A stretch of DNA of 64,000 nucleotides from Cenococcum geophilum 1.58 (Eukaryota > Ascomycota > Dothideomycetes > Gloniales > Gloniaceae): positions 62,001 through 126,000 of the forward strand of contig KV748193.1 in the NCBI GenBank assembly GCA_001692895.1, written 5' to 3'. The translations under genes were made by a program, and so were the position numbers. Under the pieces are notes generated by a model. It was not told where the DNA came from. It did no database searches and was given only the letters and a program-made list of their open reading frames with translations. Each line of letters begins with the position of its first letter. Position 1 is the stretch's first letter. This document shows, in pieces, positions 45,034 through 55,543 of the stretch.

Positions 45034-45221
45034 TGTTACAGTACGTGCGGACTGTCAAGGTACGATGTACGAGGTGACTATATATAATTAACAAACGTTA
45101 TTATATGAGGATCTATATACAGAGGTGAGGCGGTATATATACGTGTCGCTTAGGGGTCAGGTCTGTGCTCGTGTTACAGCAACGCCGAGTTATAACAACG
45201 TGTCAGGTCAGTGCCGTAATA
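45034..45221 (-). repeat. TRIM 3' LTR
   Basis: 188 bp; plus strand begins TGTTACAGTACGTGCGG and ends GTGCCGTAATA. Confidence 0.9.
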
Positions 45222-46148
45222 GTATATCCCCCTTTTAAGGCGAGCTCCTGTAAGCCAAGTAACGGCAGTAAAAATGCGGAGGTAAAAAAAATAGACTATG
45301 TATATCCTTATCCTTCCAGTCCTAAAAGGTTCTCGTCCTTCTAGTCCTTAAAGGTCCTCGTCCTTACAGTCCTTAAACCCTCCTACCTATATCCCTACTA
45401 TATCGCTCTCCGCTAGTGCTCGTCTTGAGCACTAAATAAAGCCGAAGGCAAAGGGGTAAAACGAAGGAGATAGGAGAAAATTTACCTACGGGGTGTATGG
45501 CGGATATTAACACTCGAAAGGCTTAGGGTGCGGAGATCGAGGTTAAGGCGTAGACTTAAAAGGCTTGGAGTGTGGAGATTGAGGTTAGAATGTAGATTCT
45601 TATCGCGGTAAACTTAAAGTACTATTTATATAAATTTAAAGACGGAGACGAAGGCGGAGACAAGATCGTAACCTATAGTCTTATACTGTAATCAAGACAC
45701 GAGGAATATAGCCCGCAGGGTATCTTCCTGCAGCCGGCTTTAGAAACTCGGGACGTGAAGTAGAAGTATAGCTAGATATAGAGACTCGGAAACTAAGACA
45801 GAGATCGGTAACCTATAGTCTTACACTGTAATTAAGACACAAGGAACATAGCCCACAGGGTATCTCCTTGCAGCCGGCTTAGAAACTTAGACGTAAAGCA
45901 GTAGCATAGCTAGAAATAGACTCGGAGACGGAGATATAAGGAATATAGCCCGTAGGGTAAACTCCCTACAGCCGGCTTAGAAACTCAGGTAGACGGAGAG
46001 GAGATCGGTTCGAATGGATTTGACGTGTAGAGATTGTTGTAGAACGAGGGTAAGAATCCCGCCCGGGGTAGGGTCGTAGCTTTAGAATGTAGCTTTAGAA
46101 CGGTGGAAACAAAGCCCTACCGGGGGCGTATAAGATGATACGACATAC
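45222..46148 (-). repeat. TRIM internal region with three ~130-bp repeats
   Basis: A block containing GGAATATAGCCCGCAGGGTA...CCTGCAGCCGGC recurs near 45700, 45840 and 45940; the first two also share CCTATAGTCTTA and CTGTAATYAAGACAC. Each holds a short hairpin, GCAGG/CCTGC. A near-perfect 13-bp inverted pair, GCCCGGGGTAGGG (46061) and CCCTACCGGGGGC (46115), lies close to the upper LTR. No ORF. Confidence 0.75.
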
Positions 46149-46336
46149 TGTCACAGTACGTGCGGACTGTTAAGGTACAATGTACGAGGTGACTGTATAT
46201 AATTGACAAACGTTGTCGTATAAGGATCTATGTATAGAGGTGAGGCGGTATATATACGTGTCGCTTAGGGGTTAGGTCTGTGCTCGTGTTACAGCAACGC
46301 CGAGTCATAACAACGTGTTAGGTCAGTGCCGTGACA
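46149..46336 (-). repeat. TRIM 5' LTR
   Basis: 188 bp, TGTCACAGTACGTGCGG to GTGCCGTGACA. Differs from 45034-45221 mainly by transitions, mostly extra A/T in the lower copy. Confidence 0.9.
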
Positions 46337-46902
46337 TTAATAGTAACAGTATTAAGAGCTTAGTAGTCTATATAGAAGTATAAACCACTACTAGGTTTCT
46401 TAATAAAGATTACTAATATAGCTATAGGCAAAGAGCTTACTCTAATTAATTCTTTACTTAGGTTTTTATTTAGGTACTTCTATAGTACTTAAAGTTTATT
46501 TTAAGATATTTTATATAGGGGTCTAAATCTAGGCTGCTTTCCTTCTTTAAGTATAATTTTATAGTTATATAGTTGGTATTCTAGTAGCTTATTAGCTTCC
46601 TTTTATAAGAATATATCTAGACAGTAATAATACTTTACTAGTACCTTTATAGCAGGGTTAGTATACTTCTTTAATACTAAGGCTTTCTTAATATCGGCCA
46701 TTATAAAAGCAAAAATTATATATTTAGGCTTTTTAGTAAGTTAAGCTAGCAGAGCAGCTCTAATTATATAGATATTTAAGGTATTAAGCTTACTTAGATT
46801 ATTTATAGCTTCTTATATAGTTTTTTTTATTTATATTTAAGTTTAGTATTAAATATAGAGTTAGTGTTAAATTTAGGTCCAAGTTCTTTAAATATCCTTT
46901 TT
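46337..46902 (-). pseudogene. GyB-3 proximal RT and protease-RT linker
   Basis: Minus strand continues GyB-3 pol above the TRIM: a region equivalent to GGLRFCVDY near 46400, then the linker IKRIFKELGPKFNTNSIFNT (46902-46840), matching MKRILKEPEPKSDTN in GyB-2. A stop-free minus frame at 46827-47108 is this linker fused by chance to antisense GyA-1 LTR sequence. Confidence 0.85.
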
Positions 46903-46907
46903 ATAGT

Positions 46908-47333
46908 TGTTACGGACGCTTTAAGTACAATATTACGACTACTTGGAGAGGAATTGGAAGAAGCTAGTTGGTTAATATAAGCACGGTCTAGGATGGAACC
47001 CATGGAACTATATAACGAAGAATGGTAGCTAAGGTCACATGAGGTGTTACATAAGGAACGTAAGGAACAAAGGGAACTTATATACCTTACGTATAAGACA
47101 TACATCACGTATAAGAAGGATTTCTTAGGAGTACGGTTATGTATTTAAGGACCCTTAGTCCCTACCTAGATAGTTCCTTTCTTATAGTAATTCTTAGAAT
47201 ATAATTAGAGTTAATCTATTAGGCAACTACTCCACTAGTTATTATTATGTTGTTAACTACTATCTTTATATTTTCTATACACCTAGCCTATTAATAGAAC
47301 CTATTATAGTTCCTGCTATAAGGTTCCGTTATA
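46908..47333 (+). repeat. GyA-1 5' LTR
   Basis: 426 bp, TGTTACGGACGCTTTAAG to TCCGTTATA. Confidence 0.95.
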
Positions 47334-47402
47334 CAATTACTACCTAGTTATAGTATTAAATATAGAAGGTCGAACAATATATCACCAAAAACAGCCACCA
47401 TA

Positions 47403-50400
47403 ATGCTATTAACGGCGGCAACTACTTTAAGGTTAGGGGGTGATACCAGTATAGCGGACACTAACTCGTAACAACCTATAATAGTAGGACAATTATAAGA
47501 AATAGTGGATTGATTAATAGAAAATAATACGGTACTTAAAAACAGACTTAATGGAATTGGAGCAGCGAAGGTTAAGTTACTATTAATTGAACGATTCTTA
47601 GGAGAGAGATTGAAGCTTAAAGGATTTTTAATGTAGATATATTTTAAAGTCATGTAAAAAGGGGCTAAGTTAGCTATAATAATAGACTAGATAGCCTACG
47701 CAGGACTATTCCTAATAGGTTAGGTACTTAAATAGTTTAAACCCTACTTAATAGAGATATAGACTAACGGAATAACTACTATAAATTAAGAGGTATAATT
47801 TATGTTTTCTAGCTAGGTAGGATTCGCGGAACGATTAATATAGATATTTAGGGACCCGGAAGTAACAACTATAGTAGAGAGAAAGCTTTAGGACCTAATA
47901 TAGCGAACTTTAGCAATTAAGTACATAATATAGTTTTAAATACTTGTGATATAAGTTAAATAGAATAATAAGGCGCTTATAGCATAGTATAAATAGGGAC
48001 TTAAGGCTAAAGTCTAGGATATAATTATTCTGATGGAAGATGCGGACACCCTAAGGGAATTAATAGATTAAGCGATTAAGATTAATAATAGGATCTTCCA
48101 AAGGGAATAGGCTAAGAGAGGCTAGGATAAAGTTCTATAGTTATATAAGGCGCAGAGTATGTAATAACTAAAGCTAAGTTAGAAACTATGGTATAGCGCA
48201 AAGCTAATAGACCTAAGTGGTACTAAAGAAGCCTATAAGAGAGGGAGTAAGAAACTATAAAAACCTAGAGGTTAAGGATTTAGTAATTATAGAACTAAGG
48301 AGTAGAGGCTAAACTAGGGATCTTAACAGCAGAAGATATTTAGGCGGACTTTATAATAAAGTTAATAGTTTAAAAATGGAGCTTATATAAATTGCGGAAA
48401 ATAGGGTTATTTCGCAAGGGATTATAAAGATAGTTAGAGTTACTATATAATAAAGGGAACTAGACTAATAGTAGGAGATATATACGTATAGAGGGATAAT
48501 AGTATACTATAAGGAACAAAAGAGTGTTTAATTAGAAGTTTCGCGTTTTGTTATAATAATATATACTAAATTTATAAAGACGCTAAGTATGGTGTAAGCT
48601 ATTAGCTATAAGAGCTAGAGTTAAAAGGACTTAGAGGAACTAAAGAGTTAGATAAAGAATAAGATTAACTCTATAAGCTAGATTAAGATGTTATAGTAAT
48701 ATACGGACAACGATTAGTAATAATAATAATAGAGTTAGAGTACTTATTAATTAATAGTAACGAGAATAGTAAAGGAACTAACTGGGGGTATCTAAACCTT
48801 AATAACGTAATAGAAGTAGAGACTAAGACCGCTATAGAGTAAGGTTTAGTAACGGGCATTATAATACCGTTAGATACGGCATCCATCGCTTTATAAGATA
48901 GAAGAAGTAATATCTAGAAATAATTAAGCAAGCAGACAACTATTAGTGCTAGCTTACCACTTAATAAAGGCAAAAGGCCAAAGGCTTAAGATTTTTATAG
49001 TAAGATAAGAGACGACTAAGATTTTTAAGACGAGATAAGGTAAGCTTAAAGACCTATAATGGACAGAAACCGATAGAGTAGAGTAGTAGCTCAGTTTAAA
49101 GACATATAAATAAGCTTAGGATAAGAATTCTTAACGGCATAAGACTTTTAAGATGAGATGAGTAAGATCTAGGACTCTTAAGACGAGATAAGGATACTAG
49201 TAAAGCTTAATTAGACTAAGGCTAGAGCTAAGCTTAAGTTAGAAGCAAGCTTAGGATTAAGTAATCTAAGGGGATAAGAATTTGGAGTATAAATCAGAAC
49301 ACCTATAAGTAAGAGGTAAGGAGCTTCTTTATAGATTAGAGAATCTATAGCGCAAATAGTAATTAGACTAGAAGACAGGTATATAAACCTAGAAGACTTA
49401 CTAGGGGAATATAGTATTCAGCCTAAAGATTAAAAAGTTAATACCAAGATTAGAAAGTATAAAGACTTTAAGGATCTACTTATAAGACGTGACGTAAAGG
49501 AAACCATGGAGGAATTTAGAGTAAGAATTACCTTATAGCAAGAACAGAAACTAGAAAAAAGATCTAGTATATTAGGACGTATAAAGGATAGAGCGCTAGT
49601 ACGGAGAATCACTAATAGGCCTAAGGTAGGTATATTAAGAGCTAAGTAGCTTACCAAACTGGAACAAGAAGAGGATCTAGGGATTCCTACTAGGTTTAAG
49701 GAACGACACACTAAAGGCTATTATAATGCAGTAATAAAGAGATATTTCCTTATAGATAAGCCGTATATACTTAAGCAGCTATACTAAAAGTGGTATAGGC
49801 AACGACATAATAATAAGTGGGAAGATTTCTATATATAGTTAGACGAAAAAGTTATTTAAGACCACCTAATTATAGAGAAGGCTATAACTTATATTAAGGG
49901 AGCCTTAATTATAATATTAAAGGATTTAGAGGAGTAATTAGAGGACTAGAGAAGCAAAAGGTAAATCTTAGTACCCGCGAATAAAGTTGTAACGCTTAGA
50001 TTAATATAAGAGAAGTTTAAACTCTAGGATAAAGACAAGCTAAGAGTTAACCTAAGATATTAAGCATATTATACACTATTATAGATAGTATACGTGGATA
50101 ATACGTGCAACATATATAGAGCACTAAAGAACAAAAATTGGAAGTATCTAATAAGAATATATTGGATAATAGACGAGGTAAAGTATTAAAACGCTAAGTA
50201 TATGTATAGTTAGTACCTAGTAGAAGTTTAAGAATAAGGGGACTTAATACTTTAACTAAGAAGATTCCTTATAGAAGAATGCCTAGATGGATAATAATAG
50301 TGGGAATGTTTAGAGAATACCTATCTATAGTATATTAAAGACAAAAAACGAACTAAGTATTAGCCTAAGTTGGACTAAGTATAAACAGGATCTAGTAGCC

Positions 50401-50490
50401 AATAGTTAGGAAAAGTAGAGGCCTATAGAACCAGAGGGAGCTAGTAGTAGAGCCTTAGACCCTTAAAGGAATTTAAGGATAACACCTAAA
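47403..50490 (+). pseudogene. GyA-1 Gag with long C-terminal extension
   Basis: ATG at 47403 (MLLTAATTLRLGGDTSIADT). One frame runs about 1030 codons if RIP-type stops are read through. Residues 1-300 are gag-like, including NNTVLKNRLNGIG and FAERLIQIFRDPEVTTIVER-type helices. The zinc knuckle is at 48370-48420, NCGK, stop, GYFARDYKDS, with first and last Cys now Tyr. About 690 codons then continue in the same frame, with repeated DFQDE/DSQDE stretches near 49020-49200, a charged KETMEEFRVRITL block and YFLIDKPYILKQLY (49740). Such a long tail after the knuckle is unusual for Gypsy. Pol lies in a different frame from about 50480. Confidence 0.75.
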
Positions 50491-53400
50491 TTTATAAGTT
50501 AAGTGGCAAGATTAACAGTTTAAGGCATTAATAGATAGTGGAGTAATAAGGAACTATATCTCGCTAGCAGCAGTTAAAAAAATAGGGTTACTATACAGAC
50601 GGAAGGAACGTCCTTACCTATTAGTAACAATTTTAGGAGATCTAATAGCCTATAGAGGAGGTATTATCAATCTTAAAATAGGACCTATTTAGTTAACCAT
50701 TAAAGGAAGATAAGTTAAGATGTCTTTTAACATATTACCATTAGGAAATAATAAGGCAGTATTAAGAATACCTTAGTTATAGGAATATAATCTAAAGATT
50801 AATTAGGTTACAGGTTAGGTCAATATTAGGGATACTTAACGCCGTAAGATATAATAATAAGCTAAGTTAGTATAGTACTAAGTAGGAGCGACCTACAAAG
50901 AAACGGAAAAAGGGCTAAGCTATGTACCAAAAAGATACTATAAGTATAGCAAGAAACTATGGTCACCTAAAAGTAAAAAGCTGTTAGAGTATATAGTATA
51001 GGACTATAAAATAGAATTAGAACTAGGAATAAGTTTAAGGTTCTTTCCAATTTATAAGCTTATTAAAGAAGAAGGTAGAGTATTAAAAGAGTTTATCTAA
51101 AAGAACTTACGAAAAGGATACATCAGACCATCGCAGTTATTAGTAGGATATCCAGTACTATTTATACTAAAAAAGAATAGCAAATTAAGGCTGTATATTA
51201 ACTATAGATAGTTAAACAGCATTACTAGGAAGGATAGGTATCCTTTACCCTTAATTAGCGAAATCTAAAACAGGATTAGTAATGCGCAAATCTTTACGAA
51301 GATAAATCTAAGATAGGCATACTATTAGATTAGGATTAAGGAAGGCGACAAATAGAAGATAGCCTTTAGGTTAAAGGAAGGACTATATAAACCATTAGTT
51401 ATACAATTTAGGCTTATAAACGCACTAGCAACGTTCTAGAAGCGTATTAACAATATATTAGGAGAATATTTGGATGAATTTATTATAGTATACCTTAATA
51501 ATATTATTATCTACTTAATAAATAAGGAAGAGTACGGAAAATACGTTAAATGGGTCTTAAAGAGACTATAGGAAGAATAGATGCTAGTAACAATTAAGAA
51601 ATACAAGTTCTTTACTAGGAAGACCAATTTTATTAAATTTATTATTAAACTAGGCCAACTTAGCATAGATCTAAAGAAGATTAAGGCTATAGTAAATTGG
51701 TAAAAACTAGAGAACATTATATAATTAAGATTGTTTTTAAGGTTTTATAATTACTATAGAAGGTTTATAGCGTAATAGTTAAAGGATATTAAACCATTTA
51801 CGCGATTAATAAAGAAAGAAGAACTATAGGTATAGGGAGAGAAACAGCAAGAACTCTTTAAGAAAGTTAAAGAGTTATTTACCTAGGAGCTAGTTCTTAA
51901 GATCTATTAACTAGGACTAGAGACGGTTATAAAAACAGATATATTAGACTTTATACTAGGAGCATATTTTATATAAAAGCATCCAAATAGATGGCATCCA
52001 GTAGCATATTATAGTCGGAAGATAATACTACTAGAGTTAAACTATAATATCTATAATAAGAAGTTATTAGGTATAGTTATAGTACTAAAGGAATAGAGAG
52101 CATTTTTATAAGGCATAGAAAAACCATTTATAGTTAAAACGGATTATAAGAACCTAATAGGATTCCTAATAATAAAGGAGCTTAACTAAAGATAGGTTAA
52201 ATAGGCAGAGATGCTTACAGAATACTATTTTAAGATTTAATATACTAAGGGTATAGACAACACGCAAGCTAATGCGTTAAGTTAAAAAGCTAAACTATAG
52301 AATAACAAAAAGCTATTAGGGGCTTTACTGCGAAAAGATATAGACGGATTAATTAGGTATAATTATCTAAAGATTATAACAACTTAAGAGAATAAACTAG
52401 GAAAGGTCTACGAGACACTAGAAAGCTTTTAGGTATAAAGAATTCTAGAAGCATAGCTAGAAGATCTATTGTCAGATATATACAAAAATTAAGAAGTAAA
52501 GTATATCCTAAGAAGCATAGCAAAGTAGTTTGTGGAGGACTTCTATAAGGGACTAACTTAAGGACACAACGGAGCTATAGGCTTAGTGTTAAGACTCTAA
52601 AAGGAGTATATTATTAATAGAATCTAAAGAATAGCTAAAAGAGTTACTAGAGAGTGTCTAGATTGCTAAAGGAATAAACTAATAAGGTATAAGCTATATA
52701 GAGGGCTATAACCTATTAAAATACTAGAGAGACCATAGGAGGTTATATTATAGGACTTTATTATTAAGTTACCAAAGTTAAGAGATCCTATTACCGGATA
52801 AGATTATAACGTAATCTTAGTAATAGTAGACAAGCTTACGAAGTAGGGATACTTTATAGCCTATATAGAAGAAATCTCAGCGGAAGACGTCACTAGAATC
52901 TATATTAAAGAAGTATTCGTAAAATATGGAGCACTAAGTAAAATTATATCGGATAGAGATTTAAGATTCGTAGTAGTATTCTAGGAAGTATTCTTAGTAG
53001 AGTAAGGAGTTTAAGCAGTAACTTCTACCGTATATTATCCGCAGACGGACGGTTAAATAGAAAGATTAAACTAGACACTAGAGTAGTATCTAAGGTATTA
53101 TATTAATCACGCATAGAATAATTAGGTATTACTATTACTAGTTACACAGTATATATATAATGCAACACTATAAGAAGGAATGGGTACGTTACCATTTAAG
53201 GCGAATTATAGATATAAGCTAAGAACATTATTATTGCTACGTTAAGTAAAGAAAATAAGTAGTAAAGCTAAGTAAAGAATAGAGACTTTAATAAATTTTT
53301 ATATAAACCTTACGGAAATAGCTAAGGCAGTATAGTAAAGAATAAAAAAGTACTACAATGCTAAGAGATCTAAGGGACTAGATCTTAAGGAGGGAGATAG

Positions 53401-53815
53401 AGTATAGCTACTACATAAAAATTTTAAAAGTTAATAACTAAGTAAGAAGTTGGACCACGTTAGACTAGGACCTTTTAAAATTATATAGAGGATTTCACCG
53501 GTTATATTTAAGTTAAACCTACCAGCTAAAATAAAGATCTACCCTATATAGTATATTGCGATACTAGAGCCAGTATATAGGAATATTAAGCCACTAGTTT
53601 ATAAGGCAGACATATATAGAGGACAGGAAGAAGATAAATAGCAAGTTTTAAAGATTGTTAGTTATAAGGACATTAACAATAAAATATAGTATAAGGTTAA
53701 GTAGATAGGCTATACTAAGACTACCTAGGAGCTACTAGGGAATTTAAAAAATGCTATAGGAAAGGTATAGAAGTATTAGAAGAAAATAGGTTAGGCAATA
53801 TTAATAAAGAAGGAT
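50481..53815 (+). pseudogene. GyA-1 Pol: protease, RT, RNase H, integrase, chromodomain-like end
   Basis: Protease: QFKALIDSGVIRNYIS (50506-50560), catalytic Asp kept. RT: IRPSQLLVGYPVLFILKKNS (51122), LNSITRKDRYPLPLISE, FTKINLRQAYYQIRIKEGD and VYLNNIIIYL (51490-51520), where both catalytic Asp are now Asn. RNase H: YYSRKIILLELNYNIYNKKL (51998-52070). Integrase: HNGAIG...CLDCQRNK zinc region (52567-52680), ILQDFIIKLPKLRDPITGQ (first Asp, 52740), IISDRDLRF (second, 52945), TDGQIERLNQTLEQYL (Glu, 53045). A VVYKADIYRGQ to QELLGNLKNA tail at 53600-53760 has chromodomain-like layout. Complete but killed by stops and active-site changes. Confidence 0.9.
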
Positions 53816-54250
53816 TGTTAAAGAACGAGTCACCTAAGGGGGACCTAGGAAGAGCGACTGCCGAACTACTTAGAGTTATTCCCCTTACTATAGGAGAAGA
53901 GTTAGTTCTCTTATTACTAAGTTCCTGCAGACCTTATTCTATAAGCTTTCACTTCTTAAAACGGACCTTCTTATACACCTTCTTAAGACGAAGTAAACGG
54001 GTAAATACCGTAATGTAAGCATCTAGAGCCTTCTGTTCCGTATCCTAAGAATACTTAAGCTTAGTAAGGGCCTGCGCTAAGTTACTATTAAGCTTTATAG
54101 CAGTAGATTAAATACGAGACCCTATAACAAATTACTTAGGGAACTTAAAGACTATTAAGAGTTATAGGACGCGTATACTTAGCGTTAGAAGTAGAGCAAA
54201 CATCGCAAGATAATTAAATGTTTGCTTTAGTGCACTCTAAATAAGAGGAA
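53815..54250 (-). pseudogene. antisense coiled-coil ORF relic in GyA-1 3' region
   Basis: Between pol and the 3' LTR the better coding signal is on the minus strand: STAIKLNSNLAQALTKLKYS, DTEQKALDAYITVFTRLLRL, KKVYKKVRFKK, GLQELSNKRTNSSPIV, ALPRSPLGDSFFN. Only three stops break the last 100 codons, all of RIP type. The Leu/Lys spacing suggests a coiled coil. Antisense ORFs in this position are known in some Gypsy lineages. Function unknown. Confidence 0.5.
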
Positions 54251-54495
54251 GGTTGCTAAGATAAAGGACTCGCCAATATAACGTAAACTAACCCCTCTTT
54301 TACGCAATAAGAATACGGAGATAGCATTATTTCACTAAGTAATAATATTGCAGTAATAGTGCGAGCACAACATTGCGCGTGTAAAGAAGAAGAAACTTTA
54401 GGTATTATAAGTAACGATATTAACCAAATTAATTAGACGGATATTATACCTTTAGTAAACGACTTAGAGATATTTGGAATCTTTAAGGACGAAGA

Positions 54496-54513
54496 TAAAG
54501 AGGAGGGAGATAG
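54496..54513 (+). promoter_or_regulatory. GyA-1 polypurine tract
   Basis: AAAGAGGAGGGAGATAG directly before the 3' LTR; the expected primer for plus-strand synthesis. Confidence 0.8.
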
Positions 54514-54939
54514 TGTTACGGACGCTTTAAGTATAATGTTATAACTACTTAGAGAGGAGTCGGAAGAAGCTAGTTAGTTAATATAAGTACGGTCTAGGAT
54601 AGAACCCGTAAAACTATATAATAAAGAATAGTAGCTAAGGTTATATAAGGTACTATATAAAAAATATAAGGAATAAAGGGAACTTACGTACCTTACGTAT
54701 AAGACGTATATTACGTATAAGAAGGATTTCTTAGGAGTACGGTTATGTATTTAAGGACCCTTAGTCCCTACCTAGATAGTTCCTTCCTTATAGTAATTCT
54801 TAGAATATAATTGGAGTTAATCTATTAGGCAACCACTCCACCAGTTGTTATTACGTTGTTAACTACTATCTTTGCATTTCCTACACACCTAGCCTATTGA
54901 TAGAACCCATTGTAGTTCCTGCTACAAGATTCCGTTACA
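54514..54939 (+). repeat. GyA-1 3' LTR
   Basis: 426 bp, TGTTACGGACGCTTTAAG to TCCGTTACA; then ATAGT. Confidence 0.95.
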
Positions 54940-54944
54940 ATAGT

Positions 54945-55115
54945 AGGGTACTAGTTCTTTTAGTACTTTTATATATTAAGCTTAAGCTTCTACTTAGTTT
55001 GAGGCGGTATAGTAGTTAGGATTAGTTTATATGGTTTAGTATTGTTTTTAAGTCCCTAATAAACGTCGGCGAAAATCTTATATTAGTGGAATTAAGTGGA
55101 TTCCTTATATTAGTG
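54945..55115 (-). pseudogene. GyB-3 protease-linker fragment
   Basis: Minus strand matches GyB-2 around 21670-21810 (CAAACTAAGTAGAAGCTTAA, CCATATAAACTAATCCTAAC). It contains a small local duplication of CCACTAATATAAG-like sequence. GyC begins just beyond. Confidence 0.8.
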
Positions 55116-55131
55116 GTGTAAGGGATATTAT

Positions 55132-55436
55132 TGCGGACACCTTAGGTTACCCTTAGGACAACCCCCGGACGCCCCTTAAATAGTTACCAGTTACGTGCCG
55201 GAGGCACGTACCCGTAGTATATAGTCTCTACAATCCTAAAGGCCTTACCTCCTTAAGGATTTATCTCTCTTACTAATCTATCCTGTTTTAATCGTGTCCT
55301 TATAGCCCCCTATCTATAAAATCCCCTTATATTTAAATCCTTCCTACTCTTTTTTAGAAGGGTAGTCGGCTTTAAGGACCAGATTATTTGTTTACATCTT
55401 TTATTTACATCTACTATCCTCCCTTAAAATCTTGCA
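55132..55436 (+). repeat. GyC probable 5' LTR
   Basis: Begins TGCGGACACCTTAGG at the GyB-3 junction, ends AAAATCTTGCA by the TG...CA rule. Contains a perfect hairpin ACGTGCC-GGA-GGCACGT at 55193-55209. Boundaries lack a second copy for confirmation. Confidence 0.5.
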
Positions 55437-55543
55437 ATAACCTAAATAGAAACTCCACGGATACCTTATAGAAAGCCGTCGCGTAAAGGTAAAAAGGTCC
55501 CTCTAATAGCGAGAAATTGCAATAATATAACCCTTTAGGCAAG

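Larger units (their letters stand above)
45034..46336 (-). mobile_element. TRIM-like short LTR element
   Basis: Two 188-bp LTRs (45034-45221 and 46149-46336) enclose only 927 bp with no pol or gag. TTAAT on both sides (45029-45033, 46337-46341) is a 5-bp target duplication. The purine-tract-like AAAAGGGGGATATAC (minus strand) abuts the lower LTR, which sets the orientation as minus. Terminal-repeat retrotransposons in miniature depend on an autonomous partner; the LTR start TGTYACGGCACTG resembles that of GyD, a possible partner. GC content is much higher than the surroundings. Confidence 0.88.
46908..54939 (+). mobile_element. GyA-1, complete Ty3/Gypsy element nested in GyB-3
   Basis: Two 426-bp LTRs (46908-47333 and 54514-54939) with inverted ends TGTTACGGA/TCCGTTACA, and ATAGT at 46903-46907 and 54940-54944 as the 5-bp target duplication. 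Full internal region with large gag and pol. Total 8032 bp. Removing it rejoins the GyB-3 linker (...GGTACCCTAT...). Confidence 0.95.
41982..55115 (-). mobile_element. GyB-3, minus-strand GyB copy interrupted three times
   Basis: The 3' LTR (41982-42331) and pol on the minus strand are collinear with GyB-2. The element is interrupted by the TRIM-like element (45034-46336) and GyA-1 (46908-54939), resumes at 54945, and is cut by GyC at about 55131. Its gag and 5' LTR are not in the window. Confidence 0.88.

Noticed and set aside
47348..47653. 101-codon minus-strand frame
   Set aside because: Antisense to the GyA-1 gag start (ATG 47403), which has the better case.
48683..51717. Minus-strand frames at 48683, 49430 and 51511
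   Set aside because: Shadows of GyA-1 gag extension and RT.
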